From NCBI RefSeq assembly GCF_039414295.1, contig NZ_JBCITM010000007.1:124001-188000 (forward strand): a stretch of 64,000 nucleotides of DNA, read 5' to 3'. Numbering within the stretch: position 1 is the first letter of the stretch; every line of letters begins with the position of its first letter. Under the pieces are notes generated by a model that ran no database searches, was not told the DNA's origin, and saw only the letters and a list, made by a program, of their open reading frames with translations. Origin of the DNA: Anoxynatronum sibiricum (lineage in GTDB: Bacteria > Bacillota > Clostridia > Peptostreptococcales > Tindalliaceae). The translations under genes and the position numbers were made by a program. Shown here piece by piece: positions 43,142 through 50,598 of this stretch.

Positions 43142-44359
43142 TTACAGGCGGTTCTCTACCCCAGACTCATCCGATGCCACCGGTCTTGCCGGTGCCTGAA
43201 AATAAGCCATTGCTGCCTTCACCAGCAGCTCCACGCCTTTCACCAGCACCGATTCATCTATGTTGAACTTGGGGTGATGGTGGGGGTAATGGGTTTTCTT
43301 CTCTTCGTCACCGGCACCCAGAAAAGCGAAGGCACCAGGCACCCGGGCAGTGAATTCTGAAAAATCTTCACTGGCCATACTGGCATAGGGCAGCAGGCAC
43401 GTGTCGCCTCCCATGACGCGGGCTGCCGTTTCTGTCATCAGCCGGGTCATTGCCGGGTGGTTGATCAGCGGAATGTTTTCCCGAAACCAGGTCATTTCAC
43501 AGGTACAGCCATGGGTGGCGGCCACTTGTTCCGCCAGACGGCGCAGCCGCTGCACCGGTCTGTCTTCCCGGTCATCATAGAGCGTGCGTATGGAGCCTTC
43601 CAACGTCACTGTGTCGGGAATGATATTGGCTTTGGTGCCGCCGCTGATTTTGCCGAACATGATCACCGTGGGCTTCATCAGGCTGATTTCCCGGGTTTGA
43701 ATGCGCTGGGCCGTTTGAATCAGGTCGGCAGCAGCAATCACCGGATCTCTGGCGGTTTCCGGGTAACCGGTGTGACCACCGGCACCCCGCATGGTGATAC
43801 TGAAGATATCCAAGCCAGCCATCACACCACCTGATGACAATCCGACAGTACCGCTTTTCAGCGGCGTCCAGACATGCAGGCCCAGTGCTGCATCCACTTG
43901 TGGGTTTTCCAGCACGCCGGCTTCGATCATGGGCAGGGCCCCCGCATTCTCTTCATTGGGTTGAAACACCAGCTTGATGGTCCCTTTCAGTTGTTCCCGG
44001 TGTTGCATGAGCACCTTAGCCGCCACCAGCAGTATGGCCGTATGGGCATCGTGGGCACAGGCATGCATGACGCCCTCGTTTTGCGATTGGTAAAGAAGAC
44101 CGGTTTCTTCCTGCACCGGCAGTGCGTCCATGTCGGCCCGCAGCATCAGCACCGGCTCCTGTTTCGTTCCTTGTATCATGCCCACCACACCGGTTCCAGC
44201 CATGCGACAGGTGGAAACTCCCAGTTGCCCCAGGTAGGTTTCCACTGCCGCCGCCGTCCGGTGTTCTTCAAACCCTACTTCCGGATGGGCATGAAAATCC
44301 CGGCGCAGGGCGATGAGTTCCTCTTCCAGTGCTTCAATCTGTTGCCGAATGGCATCCAT
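43142..44359 (-). CDS. M20 family amidohydrolase/deacylase
   Basis: A 405-residue dinuclear-metal amidohydrolase of the N-acyl-amino-acid deacylase (hippuricase/AbgB) type. Metal ligands are visible in MLRADMDALPVQEE, MHACAHDAHTAILL and FQPNEENAGALPMI, where two Glu carry the catalytic function; a dimerisation lid domain lies in the middle (about 185-300). The ATG at 44359 is the best start after AGGAGGGG. Ectoine degradation needs a deacetylase for N-acetyl-diaminobutyrate, normally DoeB of the AstE/AspA family, which is absent here; this enzyme could take that place. That is a hypothesis from context. Confidence 0.88.
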   Translation of the reverse strand: MDAIRQQIEALEEELIALRRDFHAHPEVGFEEHRTAAAVETYLGQLGVSTCRMAGTGVVGMIQGTKQEPVLMLRADMDALPVQEETGLLYQSQNEGVMHACAHDAHTAILLVAAKVLMQHREQLKGTIKLVFQPNEENAGALPMIEAGVLENPQVDAALGLHVWTPLKSGTVGLSSGGVMAGLDIFSITMRGAGGHTGYPETARDPVIAAADLIQTAQRIQTREISLMKPTVIMFGKISGGTKANIIPDTVTLEGSIRTLYDDREDRPVQRLRRLAEQVAATHGCTCEMTWFRENIPLINHPAMTRLMTETAARVMGGDTCLLPYASMASEDFSEFTARVPGAFAFLGAGDEEKKTHYPHHHPKFNIDESVLVKGVELLVKAAMAYFQAPARPVASDESGVENRL

Positions 44360-44378
44360 GAGGCATTGATCCCCTCCT

Positions 44379-45191
44379 TTATCCCTGCCAGCCCAGAAAG
44401 ACCGACAGTCTGTTGGTGGCATCTTTCAGCCCTGTCTGAATCTGGCTGATTTTGTTGAAGGTCATGCGAATGCTGGCACCGCTGACACTCACGGCCGCCA
44501 CAATCTCATTCTTGTAGTCTCTCACCGGCATGGCCACACAGGTAAGCCCCGCGCAGAACTCTTCATCGTCAATGCTGTAGCCCTGGCGTCTGATTTTCTC
44601 CAGTTCGGTCATCAGATCATCCATGTTGGTGATGGTGTTGGAGGTATATACTTCAAAGGGTGTGTCTCCAAAAATGAGGATCACTTCTTCCCGGGTCATT
44701 TCCGAGAGCATGACTTTTCCCATGGCGGTGGCATGAAGGGATTCCCGGGCGCCAATTTGCAGGTTGGCGATAAGGGAGGTTTTGGGACTTACCTTGGAAA
44801 TGGTCACCACGCTGTCTTTCACCCGAACCCCCAGGTTCACCGTTTCCTCACAGTGGTCGCAGAGCTCCTGAAGAATCTGCTTGTCAACGTTATACAAGTT
44901 GCGCTGACGGGGAATCACATTTCCCACTTCAAAGAGTTTCCAACCCAGCTGATACCGTTTGCTCTCCTCATTTTGTTCAATGTAGTTTTTGGCCACCATG
45001 GTTTCCATAATGCGGTGAACCGTGCTTTTTCCCAGCTTCATTTCCTTGCTCAACTCACTGATGCTGATCCCGTCCCGATAGTTGTCTCCTGAAAGTAAAT
45101 CAAAGACTTCCAATGCTTTTTCAACGGTTTGCACCGGATATTTGGGAATTTTGACTTCTTTCTTTTGAGTGGTTTTTTCTGTTTTCTCCAT
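44379..45191 (-). CDS. IclR family transcriptional regulator
   Basis: A 270-residue regulator: N-terminal winged helix (about 16-80, KALEVFDLLSGDNYRDGISISELSKEM-type with SELSKEMKLGKSTVHRIMET as the recognition segment) and a C-terminal IclR effector-binding domain (LHATAMGKVMLSEM, SIDDEEFCAGLTCVAMPV). It lies 19 nt before the M20 gene on the same strand and probably controls this cluster. In Proteobacteria ectoine loci are usually controlled by EnuR, so an IclR type would be a different solution. Confidence 0.93.
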   Translation of the reverse strand: MEKTEKTTQKKEVKIPKYPVQTVEKALEVFDLLSGDNYRDGISISELSKEMKLGKSTVHRIMETMVAKNYIEQNEESKRYQLGWKLFEVGNVIPRQRNLYNVDKQILQELCDHCEETVNLGVRVKDSVVTISKVSPKTSLIANLQIGARESLHATAMGKVMLSEMTREEVILIFGDTPFEVYTSNTITNMDDLMTELEKIRRQGYSIDDEEFCAGLTCVAMPVRDYKNEIVAAVSVSGASIRMTFNKISQIQTGLKDATNRLSVFLGWQG

Positions 45192-45281
45192 GATTGATAC
45201 ACCTGACTTTCACTTTTTCTTCCCAGTATAGCAGACAGATGAGAACAATTCATACCGGTAGGGAAACAAGTGAGGGAAAAT

Positions 45282-45308
45282 GGGTTTTCCACAAAGACCG
45301 GAAAACCC
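45282..45308 (-). terminator. terminator of the panB-gdh unit
   Basis: GGGTTTTCC and GGAAAACCC form a perfect 9-bp stem, followed by ATTTTCCC on the minus strand, 9 nt after the dehydrogenase stop. It separates the panB unit from the IclR-led genes. Confidence 0.7.
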
Positions 45309-45316
45309 ACCAGAGA

Positions 45317-46552
45317 TTAGACCCAGCCCCGCGCTTTCATGGATTTGCTGACTTTTGTCAGCGCATTGATCCAGGCAGCATTGCGCAGCGATGTGTGTTT
45401 CGCCTCTGCCGTTGCCATTGTTTCACGATAGGCCTTCACAATGCGTTCTTTCAATCTGGCATTCACTGTTTCAAGATCCCAGTAGGAATCCGTCAGGCCC
45501 TGGGTGCGCTCAAAAGCACACACAATGGCACTGCCACAGTTTGTCAGAACGTCGGGGACAATATGCACCTGTTTTTCCTGCAGTATTTTTTCACCTTCTG
45601 GAGTTACCGGCCCATTGGCGCATTCCATGATCACCCTGGCCTTCACCTGATGAGCGTTGTCTTCATGAATCACACTCTGAACGGCTGCAGGCATTAAAAT
45701 ATCACATTCAAGGGCAAACAGCGCTTCATTGGTAATGGGAGTGGTACCTGGAAAATCAACGACTGAACGAGTTTCATCCACATAGGCTTCAAGGGCAGGC
45801 ATGTCCAGTCCCTGAGGATGATGAATGCCGCCATGAATATCTGCCACGGCGATGATTTTGTAGCCTTCCTGATGCAGAAGCCGGGCAGCAATGCGCCCCA
45901 CATTCCCGTACCCCTGAAGGGCAACAGTGGCACCCTTGGGAATGCCCAGATCTTTAATCACTTCCATGGTGACAAAGAAGGCCCCAGTGCCGGTGGCTTC
46001 CATACTGCCCACGGTACCGCTGGTTTCTGCCGGTTTGTCGTTGATAGCTGCCGGGCTGTGGAATCCGTTGATTTCTTCGTATTCATCCAGCATCCAGGCC
46101 ATGGTTTTGGCGCTGGTGCCAATGTCAGCGCCCGGTACATCCACCCAGGCACCCTTCATGGGAAGTTTTCGGATGTAAGCCCTGGAGAGTCGTTCCAGTT
46201 CACCTTCACTGAGCTTGGCGGGATCCACCCGCACACCGCCCTTGCCGCCGCCGGCGGGAATGCCTCCCACTGCATGTTTAATGGTCATCCAGAAACCCAG
46301 CGCTTTCACTGTATCCAAATCCAGATTGGGGACAAACCGCAGGCCATTTTTCACCTGGCCCAGGGCATCGTTATAATGTACCCGGTAAGCCGTGAAAATC
46401 TCCAGTTCACCATTATCCATTTTCATGGGGATGGCAAATTCAAAAACCCGTTTGGGCTGACTGAGCATCTTGACAACATTAGGTTCAATCCCTGCCAGTT
46501 CACTGGCTTCAGCCAGGGTTGTCAAGGCGGTTTCAAAAGGATTCTTACTCAT
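45317..46552 (-). CDS. Glu/Leu/Phe/Val dehydrogenase
   Basis: A 411-residue NAD(P)-dependent oxidative deaminase. The catalytic lysine region is IPAGGGKGGVRVDP, the Rossmann motif is LQGYGNVGRIAARLL, and the hexameric GluDH fold is covered from residue 20 on. AGGAGG-like GGAGG stands 6 nt before the ATG at 46552. Glutamate is the likeliest substrate and would link amino-group transfer to NADH, but branched-chain amino acids are possible: the neighbour PanB uses 2-oxoisovalerate, the deamination product of valine. Confidence 0.9.
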   Translation of the reverse strand: MSKNPFETALTTLAEASELAGIEPNVVKMLSQPKRVFEFAIPMKMDNGELEIFTAYRVHYNDALGQVKNGLRFVPNLDLDTVKALGFWMTIKHAVGGIPAGGGKGGVRVDPAKLSEGELERLSRAYIRKLPMKGAWVDVPGADIGTSAKTMAWMLDEYEEINGFHSPAAINDKPAETSGTVGSMEATGTGAFFVTMEVIKDLGIPKGATVALQGYGNVGRIAARLLHQEGYKIIAVADIHGGIHHPQGLDMPALEAYVDETRSVVDFPGTTPITNEALFALECDILMPAAVQSVIHEDNAHQVKARVIMECANGPVTPEGEKILQEKQVHIVPDVLTNCGSAIVCAFERTQGLTDSYWDLETVNARLKERIVKAYRETMATAEAKHTSLRNAAWINALTKVSKSMKARGWV

Positions 46553-46594
46553 CAAATTCCTCCCGTCTTTTTCTGTATTCACGTTGCTTCGTGT

Positions 46595-47533
46595 CTATGG
46601 CTTCGGGACGGCCAGATCGTCTGTGTAGTCATTGAAAACCAGCTTGGTATCACTTTCGTCGCACCATTCTTTGCAGACCTTGGCCATGCGCACTTTCACT
46701 TTCACCAGATGGTTCAGATGAGCATCTTCATGCCAGGAATTGTACAGATCACATTCATTTTTGCCCGGCTCAAACTTGAAGTACACCGGTGCACAGATTC
46801 GGGCGATTTCATCGGCTTCCACATGGCGCTGGTTGCCGCCCATGGAATCAACAATACTCATGTATACATCCATGGGAATATTGGTGACACTTCGAATGGC
46901 TGCAAACATGGCCAGGGAAAGATCGGCCAGGGGGTTGAAACTGTCGGCTCCCAGTTCTTCCAGCATTTTGGCTCCCACTGCATTGCCGTGACCTGCAAAG
47001 ACAGAAACCTTAAATTTCACATCTGCCGGCAGCACGCCTTCTGCCCGCATTTTGCTGGCAATATACAGCAACCCCTCGTCAGGAATCAGGAATCCCCGGA
47101 TACCGGCCTCAATGCACCGGTTGACTTCTTTCAGCCACAGATACAGATTGTCCTGTCCCCTGACACGCATGCCTGAAACATAACCTTCGGGTGTCAAATA
47201 TTGCCGGCCGGTGTCCCATCCCCGGGTGGCCATGGGGTTCACCAGGGTTTCCATTTTGGCATCAGCACCAATCTGGGCATAGTATTTCAGTTCTGCCTTA
47301 TCCAGATAAGCTGATCCGCCAACAGTTCCAATTACCCGGTGAATGGGCACCTGCTGTTTTTCAGCCTCTTTCACCAGAGTTTCAAAGTTAGCAGCGTTTT
47401 CGATGCCGGGCACTTCCATCCGATAATGGGCACCGCCTTCAAAAGTGGTGCTGGAAGATGGCAGGTCGTGGCGATCTTTCAGTGGAAAGCTGGTTTTTTC
47501 TGTGATGAACTTCTCAATTTCTTTCATGGACAT
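46595..47533 (-). CDS. uncharacterised conserved protein, possibly TIM-barrel
   Basis: I do not recognise a named family with confidence. The 312-residue soluble protein lacks a signal peptide. Alternating strand/helix pattern, with phrases such as VPIHRVIGTVGGSAY, GIRGFLIPDEGLLYIASK, VKFKVSVFAGHGNAVGAKML and NIPMDVYMSIVDSMGGNQRH, resembles a beta/alpha barrel; a distant likeness to peptidase U32-type barrels is a guess. Conserved-looking charged residues (DEG, HGN, FKFEPGKNECDLY, WHEDAH) suggest an enzyme. AAGGAGG stands 9 nt before the ATG. It lies between panB and the amino-acid dehydrogenase, with gaps of 28 and 42 nt, so all three form one unit. Confidence 0.7.
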   Translation of the reverse strand: MSMKEIEKFITEKTSFPLKDRHDLPSSSTTFEGGAHYRMEVPGIENAANFETLVKEAEKQQVPIHRVIGTVGGSAYLDKAELKYYAQIGADAKMETLVNPMATRGWDTGRQYLTPEGYVSGMRVRGQDNLYLWLKEVNRCIEAGIRGFLIPDEGLLYIASKMRAEGVLPADVKFKVSVFAGHGNAVGAKMLEELGADSFNPLADLSLAMFAAIRSVTNIPMDVYMSIVDSMGGNQRHVEADEIARICAPVYFKFEPGKNECDLYNSWHEDAHLNHLVKVKVRMAKVCKEWCDESDTKLVFNDYTDDLAVPKP

Positions 47534-47561
47534 GGTTGGTTTCCTCCTTTGATTCTATGGT

Positions 47562-48410
47562 TTATGCGTACTCCTTAAAGAGCTTTTCAAATTCTTCAAT
47601 GGGGTCAGTGATGTGGTACACATAATCATCAGATGGGAAAACGCCTTCTTTCACATCTTTCACATATTCCTTGAAGGCATTGATCTCCACCTCTGCCACA
47701 TTGGCATAGACTTTTACGAATTTGGGAGTAAATGCCTGGAATTTCCCCAGCATGTCACTGCTGATGAGCAGTTGACCGTCGCAGGCACCTGCGCCGATGG
47801 AATAAACGGGAATATCCAATTTTTGGGTGATGAAGGCTGTCAGTTCCGGCGGAACGGCTTCCACCAGAATGGCAAAAGCACCCGCTTCCTGTACTGCCAG
47901 GGCATCTTCAATGACCCCCCGGGCATTCTTCACGTCTCGCCCTTGGGCTTTGAATCCACCCAGCTGGCCTGAACTCTGAGGAGTCAACCCTATGTGGCCG
48001 ATGACAGGAATGCCGGCGTCGGAAATGGCTCTTATCCTGGTTTTAACCCGCACGCCGCCTTCCAGCTTAATGCAGTCCACATCTGCCTCTTTCATAAACC
48101 GCACCGCATTGTCCACTGCCTGTTCGTCGGAGGACTGATAGGAGCCAAAGGGCATGTCGCCGATGATCCATGTATTGGGAGCCCCTCTTCGAACAGCCTG
48201 GCAATGGGAGATGCAGTCTTCCATGGTGACCGGTATAGTGCCTTTGTATCCCAGGGTTACCATGCCCAGGGAATCGCCCACGAGAATCATGTCCATACCT
48301 GCCTGCTCCACAAACATGGCCGTGGGAAAATCATAAGCCGTTACCCAAGCCACCTGTTCCCCTTCTTTTTTCATTTTCATCAGATCCAGAATGCTTTTTT
48401 TCTTTGCCAT
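47562..48410 (-). CDS. panB: 3-methyl-2-oxobutanoate hydroxymethyltransferase
   Basis: PanB transfers a hydroxymethyl group from 5,10-methylene-THF to 2-oxoisovalerate, giving ketopantoate. The 282-residue protein keeps the catalytic and metal residues: Asp46 in VGDSLGM, Asp85 in IGDMPFG, Glu117 in KLEGG, His139 in GHIGLTPQS and Glu184 in LVEAVPPEL. AAGGAGG lies 8 nt before the ATG. No panC, panD or panE is nearby; instead it leads a unit with an unknown protein and an amino-acid dehydrogenase. It may be a housekeeping PanB in an odd place or a paralogue used in catabolism. Confidence 0.9.
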   Translation of the reverse strand: MAKKKSILDLMKMKKEGEQVAWVTAYDFPTAMFVEQAGMDMILVGDSLGMVTLGYKGTIPVTMEDCISHCQAVRRGAPNTWIIGDMPFGSYQSSDEQAVDNAVRFMKEADVDCIKLEGGVRVKTRIRAISDAGIPVIGHIGLTPQSSGQLGGFKAQGRDVKNARGVIEDALAVQEAGAFAILVEAVPPELTAFITQKLDIPVYSIGAGACDGQLLISSDMLGKFQAFTPKFVKVYANVAEVEINAFKEYVKDVKEGVFPSDDYVYHITDPIEEFEKLFKEYA

Positions 48411-48644
48411 TTTCTTTTCCTCCTTTTCTTCTTCGTCACCTTAACTCTTCGTCACCCCTCACGACCGTCTCCAAATTACAGAACGCCTTTCCATTATATC
48501 TGCGTTTTTAGCAGCTGCAGCTGTCTCCAAAAGAGATATTCGGTTGATCGAGGGCCTTTCGTTGCATCCAGGCCTGGTTTTTCGGCAATATCTCCCGGAA
48601 TGACACCTGGTTATTTCTGCCAGCGGACAATAAAACCAATTAAT

Positions 48645-48657
48645 AGAACACCGTTCT
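48645..48657. promoter_or_regulatory. candidate operator AGAAC-acc-GTTCT
   Basis: A 5-bp inverted repeat in an extended imperfect palindrome (ATTAATAGAAC to the left, GTTCTGTTTAAT to the right), about 235 nt upstream of panB. The left half TTAATAGAAC recurs inverted as GTTCTATTAA near 43018-43027, upstream of the second dctP. It could be the site of the cluster's IclR regulator. The 459-nt stretch 48411-48869 otherwise holds the exporter promoter and no gene that I can support. Confidence 0.4.
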
Positions 48658-48801
48658 GTTTAATCATACTGGAATCGTTTTCCTGTGTCAATAAAAAAGA
48701 GGCAAAAAAACAAAAAAAACCGTCGATTCTGATTATTCTTATCTTGGGCCACTTTCCTCTTTTTCTGACCACCCACCGTTTCTTTTCACCCGGCTTTCAT
48801 G

Positions 48802-48830
48802 AAAACAACTGCTGTTTTCGGGTATAATGG
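48802..48830 (+). promoter_or_regulatory. promoter with embedded palindrome before the ABC exporter
   Basis: TATAAT at 48825-48830 with a poor -35 (TGAAAA at 48802-48807, spacer 17). GAAAACA-5-TGTTTTC (48803-48821) is a perfect inverted repeat that fills the -35/-10 spacer, the usual place for a repressor operator. Confidence 0.5.
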
Positions 48831-48869
48831 GAGAGACTGACAGATTGATGCTCGCAAAGGAGTGAACCC

Positions 48870-50597
48870 ATGTTACGGCTGCTCCCCTTTCTCAAACCTT
48901 ACCGATGGTGGCTCATGCTGGTGGGGATTCTGTTAATGCTCATTGCCCTGCTCACCACCCTGCCCCCGTGGCTGATTCAATATGCCATTGATGAGGTGTT
49001 TCCCACTGGCGACACCACCTGGCTGCTCTGGCTGGGGGGCGGTATTTTGCTGCTGTCTTTAATGGAAGGCCTTTTCAGCTTTACCCAGCAGGTACTGAGT
49101 GAGTGGGTGAGTCAACGGGTTATTTTTCAGATACGAAATCAATTGTTTCATCACCTGAATCAGCTTTCTTTTTCTTTTTTCGACCGCACCCAGGTGGGTG
49201 ATCTCATTTCCCGGGTGGTCTCAGACACCGATACCCTGAAGCGGTTCATCGCCTTCGGTTTGCTGAAGGTGGTTACCAACGGGCTGGTACTGCTCTGGAT
49301 TTTCATCAGCCTGATGATGTGGAGTCCCTGGATGGGCTTCCTTTTTCTGCTCATGATGCCCTTTATGATTCACGCCATGTGGACTTACAGCTTTCGGGTG
49401 CGTCCCGCCTTCCGCCGCATCCGTCAAACCACCGGCCGCCTCACCTCCTTCACCCGGGAGCGTCTGGCAGGCATTGAAGTGATCAAGCTTTTTGGCAATG
49501 AAACCCACGAGGAAAATCAGTTCCAACAGGAAAACCAGGAATATCTTCAGTATCAGGTGGATGCTGCCCGCCTGGGAGCATTCTGGCTTCCCTATTCTGA
49601 AGTGCTGCTGGGTTTTTTTGCCGGTCTGGTACTGCTGGCCGGCGGCTGGCTGGTGACCACCGGGCGAATCACTGCCGGATCTCTGGTGGGTTTCATGGCC
49701 TATGTCAATCTACTGAACCGCCCCATCCGGCAGACCGGTTTTCTTCTCAGCCTTTTTCAACAGGCAGACACAGCGGCCGAACGCATCCACCACCTGTTGG
49801 ACCAGGAAAGTGCCATTCAAAATCATCCCGGGGCCCAGCCCTTCACCCATCTCACCGGTTCCCTATCCATGCAGGATGTCTCCTTTGCCTATGATGCTCA
49901 ACCGGTGCTGCAGCATGTCACGTTTAAGATCAATGCCGGAGAAACCCTTGCCATCGTGGGCCCCAGCGGTGCCGGCAAAACCACCCTGGTACACTTGCTG
50001 CTGCGCTTTTACGCGCCCTCGGCAGGTGATATTTTGCTGGATGACCATCCCATTGAAAAGTACACGGTGGAAAGCCTGCGGGAGAAAATTGGGTTGGTGA
50101 TGCAGCATCCTTTTCTGTTTGACGGCACACTGCGGGACAACATCGCCCTGGGAACCCCCGATGCTTCTTTTGCCGATATTCAGCAGGCCGCCAGACTGGC
50201 CAGCCTGGATTCTTTTATTAAAGAGCTTCCCCAGGGATACGACACGCCCATCGGCGAACGGGGTGTACGCCTCTCCGGCGGTCAGGCCCAGCGCCTGGCC
50301 CTGGCCCGGGTATTACTGCGTCAGCCGGAAATTTTGGTGCTGGATGAGCCCACTGCCAGCGTGGACCATCTTACCGATGCCCATATCATGGAATCTGTGT
50401 CGGCTCTCATGGCAGGCAAAACCCTGTTGGTGATTGCCCACCGGCTGGCCACACTGCGCAACGCTCATCGGATTCTTTTTCTGGAAGATGGCCGCATCAC
50501 CGGTTTGGGGACACACCAGGAACTGGTGACCAGCCACGCCGGCTACCGTGGATTTATTGAAGCCTCCGGCGACAAAGCCGGCAGAGGAGGTGTGTAG
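48870..50597 (+). CDS. ABC exporter half-transporter (permease-ATPase), subunit 1
   Basis: A 575-residue fusion of a six-helix exporter domain (about 1-310) and an ATPase domain (about 335-570): Walker A GPSGAGKTT, signature VRLSGGQAQRLALAR, Walker B ILVLDEPTASVD and H-loop VIAHRLATL. AAAGGAG stands 7 nt before the ATG. With the next gene it forms a heterodimeric multidrug/lipid-type exporter (YheI/YheH, LmrCD kind). Both ATP sites look intact, whereas many heterodimers have one degenerate site. The likely substrate is a drug or lipid; the palindrome in its promoter suggests a repressor. Confidence 0.92.
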   Translation: MLRLLPFLKPYRWWLMLVGILLMLIALLTTLPPWLIQYAIDEVFPTGDTTWLLWLGGGILLLSLMEGLFSFTQQVLSEWVSQRVIFQIRNQLFHHLNQLSFSFFDRTQVGDLISRVVSDTDTLKRFIAFGLLKVVTNGLVLLWIFISLMMWSPWMGFLFLLMMPFMIHAMWTYSFRVRPAFRRIRQTTGRLTSFTRERLAGIEVIKLFGNETHEENQFQQENQEYLQYQVDAARLGAFWLPYSEVLLGFFAGLVLLAGGWLVTTGRITAGSLVGFMAYVNLLNRPIRQTGFLLSLFQQADTAAERIHHLLDQESAIQNHPGAQPFTHLTGSLSMQDVSFAYDAQPVLQHVTFKINAGETLAIVGPSGAGKTTLVHLLLRFYAPSAGDILLDDHPIEKYTVESLREKIGLVMQHPFLFDGTLRDNIALGTPDASFADIQQAARLASLDSFIKELPQGYDTPIGERGVRLSGGQAQRLALARVLLRQPEILVLDEPTASVDHLTDAHIMESVSALMAGKTLLVIAHRLATLRNAHRILFLEDGRITGLGTHQELVTSHAGYRGFIEASGDKAGRGGV

Positions 50598-50598
50598 C

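Noticed and set aside
45818..47176. A 452-codon open frame on the plus strand
   Set aside because: It is antisense to the amino-acid dehydrogenase and the unknown protein gene, both with proper ribosome sites; the translation looks like a codon-bias shadow.
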